Assembly (NCBI GenBank): GCA_023091665.1
Contig: JALJCQ010000012.1
Location: 62,001 to 126,000 of the forward strand
Length of the DNA stretch: 64,000 bases
Direction: 5' to 3'
Source of the DNA: Pythium myriotylum
Lineage: Eukaryota > Oomycota > Peronosporomycetes > Pythiales > Pythiaceae
In this document: piece by piece, positions 38,130-46,706 of the stretch
Position numbering within the stretch: the stretch's first letter is position 1
Layout: each line of letters begins with the position of its first letter
Notes under the pieces: model-generated
What the model saw: only the letters and a program-made list of their open reading frames with translations
Told to the model about the DNA's origin: nothing
Databases searched by the model: none
Program-made: the position numbers and the translations under genes

Positions 38130-38741
38130 TCAGATCGTCAGCGAGACCAAGGCCGACATTGCGAGCACGCAACCCACTGCCACGCTCAGAGTGTGGCTTC
38201 CAGAATCAACGCGACTCGGCTTGAAACTTCCTTTCGTCGCCTCGCGTAATGGAGAGATGTGTGAGAATAGCTCGGCTGGTTTAGCTGACTCGGGTTTGAC
38301 TCTGCTTGGTGGCTCTGCAATCGCGACGCGTTGAGGACCCACTTCTACTGCTGAAGCTTCTGGCGGTGCGTGTGCCGGAACGAGTGCCGCTGTTTCTCCC
38401 AGAACGTCACCACCCGCACCAAGGTAGACTGAGTGGAATTTCTGTTCCGTTGGGTGAGCCTTCATGTTGTCAATATGGGGGGCGTCTCTTAAGATGGCAG
38501 GATGGAGTCCGATGTAGAACCGACCTCGTCCCAGTGGCGGCACTCTGAACTCCAGATGCCATTGTCGAGTGTCAAATGGGTGTGAATCATGGAACTTAAC
38601 CCACGGCTCGTGACGGTGTGGAGTATCATACGCCTGGTTAAGAGGGAAGTGCGGAGGATAACAACGACAGTCGACTGGGGTAGTCAGCGATATCAAGATC
38701 AATGCGACAAAGAGAGTGAACGAAAAAGAACCGTGCTTCAT
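38130..38741 (-). CDS. Secreted, possibly GPI-anchored protein, 203 aa
   Basis: The N-terminus (MKHGSFSFTLFVALILISLT) is a clear signal peptide, probably cut after VDC. The C-terminus ends in a hydrophobic stretch (LSVAVGCVLAMSALVSL), as in GPI-anchor signals. The mature part has a His/Pro-rich half with HLEFRVPPLGRGRFYIGLHP and a Ser/Pro/Ala-rich half. I do not recognise the fold. It is first in a same-strand run of four small secreted genes, but lacks the RxLQFFP motif of the other three. An initiator-like CCTCATTGTTGGCGTTCCC lies about 30-50 bp upstream. Surface location is inferred. Confidence 0.65.
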   Translation of the reverse strand: MKHGSFSFTLFVALILISLTTPVDCRCYPPHFPLNQAYDTPHRHEPWVKFHDSHPFDTRQWHLEFRVPPLGRGRFYIGLHPAILRDAPHIDNMKAHPTEQKFHSVYLGAGGDVLGETAALVPAHAPPEASAVEVGPQRVAIAEPPSRVKPESAKPAELFSHISPLREATKGSFKPSRVDSGSHTLSVAVGCVLAMSALVSLTI

Positions 38742-38768
38742 GGACGAGCGCTCTTATGATGTGTGCAA

Positions 38769-38787
38769 GGGAACGCCAACAATGAGG
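38769..38787 (-). promoter_or_regulatory. Initiator-like element of the 203-aa secreted protein gene
   Basis: The minus strand reads CCTCATTGTTGGCGTTCCC, about 30 bp before the ATG, resembling the oomycete initiator. Confidence 0.4.
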
Positions 38788-39009
38788 ATGAAACAAGTTC
38801 ATAGTGAGCACAGTTGGTATCCCGACGCCTCTCACTCAACTTCAAAGTCAACCAGTTCAATCAGGAGAAAGTTTGCTTCGTCATCCTCACTACGCAAGGT
38901 CCGCTCTGAAGGTAGGTAGTGATATCCACGTGTGTTTACCCATCTCGCTTTACAATCTGACTTCGCGTTAGATCAGTTGACTTCAAAAAGTTGTATTTGA
39001 GCATTCCTC

Positions 39010-39570
39010 TTATCCGAAAACCGCTAGAATCACAAGACCAGCGACTAAAGTCGTTGAGACATCTGGTTCATGTGCAAACGTTGCGCTGGAAGGTGTTGGT
39101 GTGACGGAGTCTCCCGGTTTAGGTCGAGGCGATGTGTTGGACGTTTCAACTGAAAATGGAGAGAGCGGGAACGAAGAACTAGTGCCTACGGGATCCTTGT
39201 GGAACGGAATCGGCATCTGCTCTGTGGTCGCACTGCTAGTCAAGTCAAGCGCCTTGGCCTCAGTAGCACCTGTGCGCGTCGACCTATCGCTTGATGCAAC
39301 GTTCTTCCACCTTGCACCCTCGACTGAAGCGAACGTGGCAGCCTCGCCAATCGTGCGAGTTTCGCCAGATTGAGCGTCTTTGAGGGAAGCACCACGACCG
39401 AAGCCGATTCCATGTATTGGAACATTGAATTGCCCTTGCACGCCACTAGAACTTATTGGTGGTGGAAGACTTGGGTGCACAGTTAGAGGCGGAGGGAAGA
39501 ACTGGAGATGGCGTTGAGCGGATGCAAACGTCAAAGGAATGGCGGCGAAGACGAGTGTATTCGTCTTCAT
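39010..39570 (-). CDS. RxLQFFP-motif secreted surface protein, copy 1
   Basis: This 186-aa protein starts MKTNTLVFAAIPLTFASAQ, a signal peptide, followed immediately by RHLQFFP. Next come Pro-rich sequence and SSGVQGQFNVP, which recurs as NGVQGQFGFS in the next gene. The middle is Ser/Thr-rich and likely O-glycosylated. The short hydrophobic end (TTLVAGLVILAVFG) could be a GPI signal. It lacks the PGQPTIMVILPD block of its two neighbours, so it is a divergent paralogue. The methionine before KTNTL was chosen since the upstream extension carries no signal. Function unknown. Confidence 0.65.
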   Translation of the reverse strand: MKTNTLVFAAIPLTFASAQRHLQFFPPPLTVHPSLPPPISSSGVQGQFNVPIHGIGFGRGASLKDAQSGETRTIGEAATFASVEGARWKNVASSDRSTRTGATEAKALDLTSSATTEQMPIPFHKDPVGTSSSFPLSPFSVETSNTSPRPKPGDSVTPTPSSATFAHEPDVSTTLVAGLVILAVFG

Positions 39571-39853
39571 TTCGGATTTCAAATGGAAAAGTGGCTTCTG
39601 GGGTGAAGACTGACGTGCGGTACCAATCAAAGTCACATCACGTCCACCTTTCAACGCTTCGGTGATTGAAGTGAAGCCTCCACTGTTCTATAGGAACATG
39701 AACATTGTTACGCCATTCCAGACAATCCAGTGACGATTTAGGCGCGCCGCTGAGATATCGAGTTTATCGGTGACCGCAAAAAGCTATCCGTTTTTGAGAG
39801 AAGGTGGAACTCGTTCACATGTATTTGATACGACAATTACGACAAATCAGGTC

Positions 39854-40426
39854 CTAGTTAAGCGCGAGGGCTGTGGCAATCGACGTCATCGCCACCGCGA
39901 ACATTGCCGCTCCCCCACGAGAGTTGTTGACTCCCGACTTTTGGGTCTCCTCCGGCTTTGGCGGCTCCGATGTCGGCGTCTTCGTCACACCCACGTCGTC
40001 CGTGAGGCTCCCCCAGCCCGAGTGCGCCGCGATCGAATCGGGGAGGATGACCATGATCGTAGGCTGGCCAGGGACAATGTCACCGGGTGTTACAGCACCG
40101 CCAGCGGAGCCAGCAGTATCTCCTGCACTCGTCACGTCGGCCTCTCCAGCGCCTGCACCAGCACCGAAGTTCTGCTGCTGGCCAGCCATCTGCCCGTTGA
40201 CCGGGAATGCTCCTTGGTTGAATCCGTTTCCTTGGGGTGAGAAGCTGTTGCCTTGTGGCGAGAAGCCGAACTGACCTTGAACGCCGTTCGGGCCGCCTTG
40301 GCTAGGACGGAACGCATTCTGGTTGTTGCCCTGAGGGAAAAACTGAAGGTGACGAGGTGGAGGAACAAGCTCGGCAGCAGATGCGGCGATCAAGGCGGAG
40401 ATGGCGAGGACGATCGAAGAGTGCAT
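39854..40426 (-). CDS. RxLQFFP-motif secreted surface protein, copy 2
   Basis: This 190-aa protein has a signal peptide (MHSSIVLAISALIAASAAEL) and then PPPRHLQFFPQG. A Gln/Gly/Asn/Phe-rich segment with repeated SPQGN units follows. The conserved block PGQPTIMVILPD continues AAHSGWGSLTDD. The C-terminus ends in a hydrophobic tail (AAMFAVAMTSIATALAL) after a small-residue region, typical of GPI signals. Copy 3 shares both blocks, so they are paralogues. A strong initiator-like element lies 54 bp upstream, supporting expression. A role at the cell surface or wall is inferred from architecture only. Confidence 0.75.
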   Translation of the reverse strand: MHSSIVLAISALIAASAAELVPPPRHLQFFPQGNNQNAFRPSQGGPNGVQGQFGFSPQGNSFSPQGNGFNQGAFPVNGQMAGQQQNFGAGAGAGEADVTSAGDTAGSAGGAVTPGDIVPGQPTIMVILPDSIAAHSGWGSLTDDVGVTKTPTSEPPKPEETQKSGVNNSRGGAAMFAVAMTSIATALALN

Positions 40427-40479
40427 CGCGACGGAGATGATGGTGAAGAGGTGGGAGTGGCTTTGTGTGGAGCTCGGCG

Positions 40480-40494
40480 AATCGCAGAATGAGC
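40480..40494 (-). promoter_or_regulatory. Initiator + FPR-like element of RxLQFFP copy 2
   Basis: The minus strand reads GCTCATTCTGCGATT, nearly the same as the element before P5CS and A2, about 54 bp before the ATG. Confidence 0.6.
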
Positions 40495-40860
40495 AAACGA
40501 TCGAGTTGGAGGCCACCGATGCCAGAAGAGTGATGTGCAAGAGATAAGTTGAAGGTCTTAAGACTGACAGCTCGAGCGTGATCGATGGATGGAAGGACGG
40601 CCCACCATACTTTCGGTCACGAACAGCTGGACGCGTTTGGCCACGCGATATCTCAGTGTGATGGGCCGTGATGATGACGTTGAGAGGTACTGTATGCAAA
40701 TCCGAGAGTTGGACACATCACAAGATCCAACGGGCCTCTGAGCCCAGGAACGATGAGGACGAGAGGTAATTGAAGCATTTCAACACGAGGATTAAGATGT
40801 GAAGAACACTAACAGCATTTATTGGAAGACAAATGAAAACAACACATCAACCAAAGCTCA

Positions 40861-41415
40861 CTACAAAGCCAGCACGAGCGCCATCGAGAGAACTGCGACG
40901 ACCACCGCAAGCCCTCGTGCGTTCGCTGCCGCCGCGGATTGCGCTTCCTTGGGTGTCTCCGTTGTTGGCGCTGTCGTCGTGATCGCGTCATCCGAGAAGG
41001 TTGACCAACCCGAGCCAGCGGCCATGAAATCTGGGAGGATGACCATGATAGTCGGCTGACCTGGTGCGAAACCACCCGTCGTCGGAGTCGCAGTCGTGGC
41101 CGCAGAATCAATGGTGGAAGCTGGTGCTGCTGCCGATGGAGCGACAGCAGCGTCCGCCTCAACGACGTTTGCTCCCACGGGATCGGCGTCGCCAGCGACT
41201 CCCGACTCGTCGAAGCCAGCGTTAGTTGCACTGACAGGTGCGAACGCGCCTTCGGCTGGGCTTCCAACGTTTGGTTGCCCCTGAGCTGGCGGTCCCGGGC
41301 GGAATGGTCCTCGTCCGTCGCCTTGTGGGAAGAACTGGAGGTTGCGGTTGGATGTTTCAGCCGCAGCCGAGACGCAGGCAAGAACAAAGAGCGAGGCAGC
41401 GAGTGCAGTCTTCAT
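40861..41415 (-). CDS. RxLQFFP-motif secreted surface protein, copy 3
   Basis: This 184-aa protein begins with signal peptide MKTALAASLFVLACVSAAAE, then SNRNLQFFPQG. A Pro/Gly segment and a long Ala/Thr/Ser-rich stretch follow. The block PGQPTIMVILPD then continues to AAGSGWSTFSDD, the counterpart of copy 2. The end (LAVVVAVLSMALVLAL) is a hydrophobic GPI-like tail. No cysteine is present in the predicted mature part, unusual for secreted effectors and more in keeping with wall-associated proteins. Function unknown. Confidence 0.75.
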   Translation of the reverse strand: MKTALAASLFVLACVSAAAETSNRNLQFFPQGDGRGPFRPGPPAQGQPNVGSPAEGAFAPVSATNAGFDESGVAGDADPVGANVVEADAAVAPSAAAPASTIDSAATTATPTTGGFAPGQPTIMVILPDFMAAGSGWSTFSDDAITTTAPTTETPKEAQSAAAANARGLAVVVAVLSMALVLAL

Positions 41416-41609
41416 TATTGCGGAGTACGCGAAGAGGAGGTTTGTGGCTGGACAAGCAAATGGCAGAGTGAGCTTTGGTTTCGAGGTCTCGACTGTGTGT
41501 TTCAGTTCTGCTGCTCTCCATCCATCAGCATATTAAGAGGTGCTTTGATTAACTAGAGATTGAACTACACTGAAAGCAGACAGATGGGCATCACTCTATG
41601 CAACTACAC

Positions 41610-43266
41610 TCAGTAGCCATGCGGAGGGTACTGCCCCTGAGGCGGATACTGGCCTTGAGGAGGATACTGGCCTGGAGGAGGGTACTGGCCGGGTGGGCCC
41701 TGCGCCGGATATTGGCCTGGAGCAAAGCCCTGCGCCGGCGGATAGCCCGGCTGCCCCTGGGGAGGGAACTGACCCTGGGGGGCATAGCCTTGAGCTGGCG
41801 GGTACCCAGGCTGGCCCTGGGGAGGGTAGCCCGGCTGACCCTGGGGAGGATACTGGCCCTGCGGTGGGTACCCAGGCTGGCCTGGAGGATACTGGCCCTG
41901 GGGAGGGTAGCCGTGCTGCTGCTGGGGAGGGTAGCCCTGCTGCTGCGGCGGGTACCCTTGTTGCTGTGGTGGGTAGCCTTGCTGCGGTGGGTAGCCATGC
42001 TGCTGCTGAGGAGGGTAGCCCTGCTGCTGTGGTGGGTACCCAGGCGTGCCCTGTGGAGGATAGCCCTGGGCAGGAGCTGCCTGGCCGTGGGGAGCAGCTG
42101 CAGGGTACCCGGGAGCTGGCGCCGGGGCGCCTCCATACGCTCCAGGCGCCGGAGCATGCGCCGGAGCAGCTCCCGGCGCAGGAGCGGCGGCTGCCGGGGG
42201 CTTGGGTGGGTCTTGCGGAGCGTCGTAGACTGCGAGCGCGAGCTTTCGGTAGTCGCCGCTGATCTCACCGTGGATGCGGTCGCGCAGTTCCTTGCCATAA
42301 AGCTTCTTGTAGGCGAGCTTGACCTGCGGCAGCACGCAGTGGTAGCGCACGAGCGCCGTGCTGAGGCCTGTCTCGTCCGTGCCGAAGCCCTTCATGGTCT
42401 TCTCGAAGACCTCAGCGATCGTCGGGTACGGATCCATGACCGACTTGACTAGAATTAGCAAGACACAATCCATGAGAATCTTCTCCCTTTTTGGAAAATG
42501 CGATCCGCAACTCACCGAGGTACTGGAGACTCTTCTTGGCGTCGCCGCTGAACTCCTTGTCAATGGCCTTGGCGATGTTGTTGTTGTACTTGCGCACGTA
42601 GGCGTCGTCCATCATCTTGAGGAACTCGGACGGCGCGGCCACGAGGATACCGATGAACTCTTCCTCCTTGGTGCCCAGGCGTCCCTGGCCGGCCTTGTAG
42701 AGCTTGATGGCCTCTTCCTCGGCCTTGGCGGCCGTGTGGAAGGCCGGGTTAAAGGGCACTTGCGGTGCCTGGATCATGGCCATGATGGCCTTGCGCAGGT
42801 CCCCACTGAGCTCCGAGTTGAGCGTGACCGCGAGGTCCTGGTTGAAGAGCCGGAAGTAGGTCTTCTTGAGGATCTCCATCTCCGTGTTGGTGCGTCCCGA
42901 GATGATCTGCACGATCTGGCTCTCGTTCGTGCCCACGCCCTTGGTGGCGTCGCGCAGCAGCTGGGCCTCGGTCTCGTGGAGCGGCGTCGAGAGCATGCGC
43001 AGCAGGCGTCCAAAGTCGCCCGAGGTCTCCGACTTGATGAGCTCGCGCAGGGGCTTGCGGTGGAGCTGCTCGTAGCGGATGGCGATGAGCGTGCGCGTCT
43101 CCGGGGACTGAGGCCCGAGCACGGCGATGAGCGCGTTCTCGTCCGTGCCGAGCCCCTTGGTCGCCGCTTGGATCTGCTGCACGGCCTGGTCCACGGCGGC
43201 GGGGAACTGGATGTTGACGCCGTGGAAGGCGTCGTGCGACGAGCGAGGGTAGAGCTCGATGGCCAT
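41610..43266 (-). CDS. Annexin A3 with C-terminal GYPPQ-repeat tail
   Basis: Two exons, 43266-42516 and 42448-41610 (GTGAGT donor, phase 1), encode 529 aa. Exon 1 holds annexin repeats 1-3 ([44 protein letters not shown]) and exon 2 completes repeat 4 ([16 protein letters not shown] with GEISGDY). A ~190-residue tail of Pro/Gly/Tyr/Gln repeats ([13 protein letters not shown]) follows. Similar GYPP tails occur at the N-terminus of annexins VII and XI, where they drive self-assembly; here the tail is C-terminal. The reverse gene order A3-T4-A4 on one strand and the same intron position as A4 show these two annexins arose by duplication. Confidence 0.93.
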
Positions 43267-43330
43267 GGCGAGCGGATGGAAGAAGAGAGAGAGAGAGGAC
43301 GGAGACGGCGGTCCTCTGGGCGGAGGGGAA

Positions 43331-43350
43331 GATCGCGGAATGAGGGAGGA
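43331..43350 (-). promoter_or_regulatory. Initiator-like element and pyrimidine tract of annexin A3
   Basis: The minus strand contains CCTCATTCCGCGATCTTCC, about 65-85 bp before the ATG. It lies directly downstream of a long CT-rich tract (43341-43399 as purines on the plus strand). Confidence 0.5.
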
Positions 43351-43399
43351 GGGGAGCGGAGGGGAGGAGGAGGAGGAGGAGGAGGAGGGGAGAACAGGT

Positions 43400-43902
43400 T
43401 TTTTTTAGAGGTGAGTCCGTGGGTTCATGTGAGACAGAAGGAGCGCATCTCCAAATCAGGATTCGGTCCAGCAATCCCTTGGTTTAGTGACACTGATTCC
43501 TCCTAAATCCGTCCAGCTGGTGGGGGTTTGGCTGGATTTGTGTCTAGATAAGTAAGGAAGCTGTGGGTTACGTGTCTAGTTTCGTAAATATCAGCGACAT
43601 CGAAGCTTCAACATCCGTTTCGATTTGGTGATTACCATAAACCGTGTTTCCAACAGGCTCGTTTATCCAAGTTGAAGTGAAGGTTCGGCGAGTCCTGTCT
43701 CCACTCGCCAGTCCTCGCCTGGACGCATGCTCGGTCCTCGGCTCCGTGGAGCTTCCTGGGACACGTTTCTCGAGAGAGAGCGAGACCACTTGCGACTCTG
43801 AGACACCGAGAGTAGAGGCATGGGATCTCACTCGCCCGGGCCTTTCCACGATGATCTCTGCGATGGCTCACTCTCCAGTCGCCCTGGGTTCGTGGCTGAA
43901 GG
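43400..43902. other. Intergenic region between A3 and T4, no gene seen
   Basis: About 500 bp holding upstream sequence of A3 and the 3' region of T4. Overlapping open frames around 43,570-44,030 have no recognisable features and are taken as spurious. Confidence 0.45.
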
Positions 43903-46176
43903 TCACTGGATCGCGTGGTACGGACTCTCGCGGTGGTCCCCACGGAAGAGCTTGTACGCCGCGCCAAGCAACACGTGGCGTCCGGGCTCGATCTTGCCCT
44001 GGTCGAGCCGGAAGATGGTCATCGTGAGCCCACTCGACTTGACGAACGACTCGGGCGCGTACCTCGCGAGCACGACGATGTAGTAGTCCTTGACGCGCAC
44101 GAGGTACGAGCCGACGTACGTGAAGCCCATGGCGTGGACGATACTGATCGGTGTGCCCAGGTCGTCCCTTTCAAAGTCGCCGAATTCCATGCGAGCGTCC
44201 GTGCCCACGCAAAACTTTTCAAACGACGTGAGCTTCTCGCTTGGCACCAGGGCTTTAGCACGAGCAGCCCGTGTGGGGATGATATATCGGTGGATTGGGC
44301 CATTGACGACAACCACAGGCGCGAGGAGGCTGACGCAAAGGCCTGCGTAGTAGGACTGTAGTCCGTGGATGATGTAGCACGCATTGGCGCGAGCACAGCG
44401 AGCAAGCTCGGTGACCTGGACCTGCTCGCGCCAGAGGAAGAAGCCCCGGCTGAGATGCAGCGCGAGGAAGTACATGCCACCGCTGCCGAGCACCGTGAAA
44501 GTCTCACGCACGCTCGAGAAACGGCCTCCGAAGAGTAATTGGTCGAGCTGCATTGCGAAAATGACCACGAGGAGCACGCCCTCGGACGCAAACGCGAGCG
44601 TGTCCATCACGGTCTCGGTGCTGTTGTTGACTGCAGCAAAGTACGTCTGCACATTGAGCGCGTGGTAGATGCAGAGCTGGACCGAGACGATCTTGTAGGT
44701 GCCCAGGCGTCTAGCAATAATGCCCGTCGTGATGAAGTTGCGGAAGCGGAACACACGGCTTTCGCGGGCGACAGTCACACTATTTGTACGGCAATGAGCC
44801 ACAGCGTTGAAGACGATGATGCAGACGATCATCATCTGGATCGCGCCGGCCGCGAAGCTCCTGCCAATGGCTTGAGTGTACTTGGCCACCTGCGAGATGC
44901 TGTACTCGCACGTGAGCTTGTTGTCACAGATCGTGAGTCGGAAGGGAAACGTCGTGGTAAAGCGCGTCGTCGATGAGTACCCCGTGTCCGTCATGATCAC
45001 GGCTGTCGCTGGGAGTTGGATAAAATTCTTGTTCGCAGCCACGTAATTGCCGAGCGCATAGGCAGGACCGTAGACTTGAATCTTGTCGAGCTTGTCGAGT
45101 GGCTTAAAGTCTCGCTTGGCGTAGTTGCGCACGTAAATGTCCTCATTCTCAAGACGGTCGCACTCGAGCGCGTTACTTTGCGTCGCGCGGTTGCACGCCT
45201 CGACCTTGGCGAGCGCGAGCTGTCCTTTCTCGAACTTGAGCAGGAAGTGGGCTCGTTCTGTGTATGTGCCTTCCTTATATCCCTTGATGACGAAGCAGCC
45301 GCCGATGAACTCGGGCTTCATGGTCGGCCAGATGCGAGCTGTTGTGAGCGCCATAGGTGTGTATGTGAGCGAGAGGTAGGCTGAGGCTTTTTCCGAGCTC
45401 GTGGCCACGAGATTGTTGTAGATTTGGATGCCGAACCAGTCGGTCTGGGGGTCCGGACAGACTGCTGCGATGACCGGATGCTTGGCGATCGCGAGTGCAC
45501 ATGGCCACGAGCCGTAGCCCTCGAAGGACCCGGCCATCTGCCCAGCGATCGCGAATCCGTGAGTCAGAATGAACTGCGCGTCGAGCCAGGTCTTGTTGAA
45601 GGTCGCGGCCGTGCTTTGGACGTCTCCTTCGTTGGCCGTGCCGTACTTGTTGAGGAAGTTGACGCTCACGGACGTGTCGACGCCGATGGCCGACGGCTGC
45701 AGCAGCTCGTCGAGCAGCTCCACGGGGTTCTGCGCCAGATGCGTGCGCGTGAACGAAGTCCACTCGTCATCGTCGGTGAGATCACCAGGCATCCAGTTGG
45801 TGCCCGAATCTGCGAGATATGCAGCAGTATAGGTGACGCCTATGGCTGCGCTGAGCAAGAAGATAATTGGTAGTGAGAGCCCGAATTTAATCACTCGTCG
45901 GTCTGCCAGCAAGCGCCGGGACGCGACACTAGTGTAGTGAGAGAACGTCGAAGCCACGGAGCCTTTGCGCGATCTTGGAGTCAAGCGAGTCGACGAGATC
46001 AGCTCCATTGGGACGACGACTGTGGACGATTGAATGGAAGAATGACGCGAGGGTTCCGGAACAGCTGAAGCTGCTTGCGCTCGATTGGCCTTCAGAGCGC
46101 CGTTGGGTTCCTCTGAACCCAGCAAGACTGTAGAAGCCCCGTGGGCGACGAAGTGCGGCGGCAGTCGTGGTTCCAT
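43903..46176 (-). CDS. Six-TM lineage-specific membrane protein, copy T4
   Basis: This 757-aa copy lies between annexins A3 and A4 on the same strand. The ATG before EPRLPPHFV gives a ~100-residue tail ahead of TM1 (LSLPIIFLLSAAIGVTYTAA). Loop 1 has FNKTW, CPDPQTDWFGIQIYNN and EACNRATQSNALECDRLEN. The later segments and the C-terminal domain (LTSFEKFCVGTDARMEFGDF to CGLTMTIFRLD... in variant SSGLTMTIF) match the family. One conserved C-terminal cysteine (CGLT in other copies) is Ser here. It is nearly identical to T2 in loop 1, including a 162-bp DNA block without a mismatch. Other regions differ more, consistent with recent duplication plus conversion. Confidence 0.87.
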   Translation of the reverse strand: MEPRLPPHFVAHGASTVLLGSEEPNGALKANRAQAASAVPEPSRHSSIQSSTVVVPMELISSTRLTPRSRKGSVASTFSHYTSVASRRLLADRRVIKFGLSLPIIFLLSAAIGVTYTAAYLADSGTNWMPGDLTDDDEWTSFTRTHLAQNPVELLDELLQPSAIGVDTSVSVNFLNKYGTANEGDVQSTAATFNKTWLDAQFILTHGFAIAGQMAGSFEGYGSWPCALAIAKHPVIAAVCPDPQTDWFGIQIYNNLVATSSEKASAYLSLTYTPMALTTARIWPTMKPEFIGGCFVIKGYKEGTYTERAHFLLKFEKGQLALAKVEACNRATQSNALECDRLENEDIYVRNYAKRDFKPLDKLDKIQVYGPAYALGNYVAANKNFIQLPATAVIMTDTGYSSTTRFTTTFPFRLTICDNKLTCEYSISQVAKYTQAIGRSFAAGAIQMMIVCIIVFNAVAHCRTNSVTVARESRVFRFRNFITTGIIARRLGTYKIVSVQLCIYHALNVQTYFAAVNNSTETVMDTLAFASEGVLLVVIFAMQLDQLLFGGRFSSVRETFTVLGSGGMYFLALHLSRGFFLWREQVQVTELARCARANACYIIHGLQSYYAGLCVSLLAPVVVVNGPIHRYIIPTRAARAKALVPSEKLTSFEKFCVGTDARMEFGDFERDDLGTPISIVHAMGFTYVGSYLVRVKDYYIVVLARYAPESFVKSSGLTMTIFRLDQGKIEPGRHVLLGAAYKLFRGDHRESPYHAIQ

Positions 46177-46706
46177 TTTGAAAAAAATGCTTTCCAAATG
46201 GTAAATTGACGTGGCACGTCTCGCTATCACAAAATACTCGCGCTTGGTTCACCAATCCTTGGAATCCTGCTAAGAACAGACACAGTCCAAAAGGATCCGA
46301 AAATGGACACGCACCATCTTGAAAAATGAGTGAAGTCGGCGTTGCCCAATACGCCGAAGCCACTGCGAGCTTGTCCAGTGTTCGATCCTCGACGGGTTGT
46401 TTGCAATAGCCCCAAAACCTTCAAGGCTAAGCACTGCCGCAACTCGGACTTCCGTGCAGTTGCTTGAAGTCACGTGACTATGTCCAAAAGAATTTGTAGC
46501 CCAAGCTATCATCGAAGAGTGTGAGTCGAAAGGTTTTCCAGAGCCCGTAACTGTTTCTTGAACGAGTCAACCCTGGTAGTCTGTCGTTTGGATATCGCTC
46601 TTAAGGCAGAATCGTGAGGGGGAGGCAGGAAGTCGGTGGTGAGCCTGAGCAGATCATTAACATATTACCTTGCTGTCGCTAGTGCTCAACCAAAAGACTC
46701 TAGTGT
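46177..46706. other. Intergenic region between T4 and A4, no gene seen
   Basis: About 530 bp with the T4 promoter and the A4 3' region. Only short uncharacterised open frames are seen on the minus strand. Confidence 0.45.

Noticed and set aside
39010..41415. Canonical RxLR effectors
   Set aside because: The motif is RxLQ, no EER follows, and a hydrophobic C-terminal tail is present, so these are not typical translocated effectors.
43568..44027. Small open frames on both strands between A3 and T4
   Set aside because: They overlap each other and the T4 3' end, and show no recognisable features.
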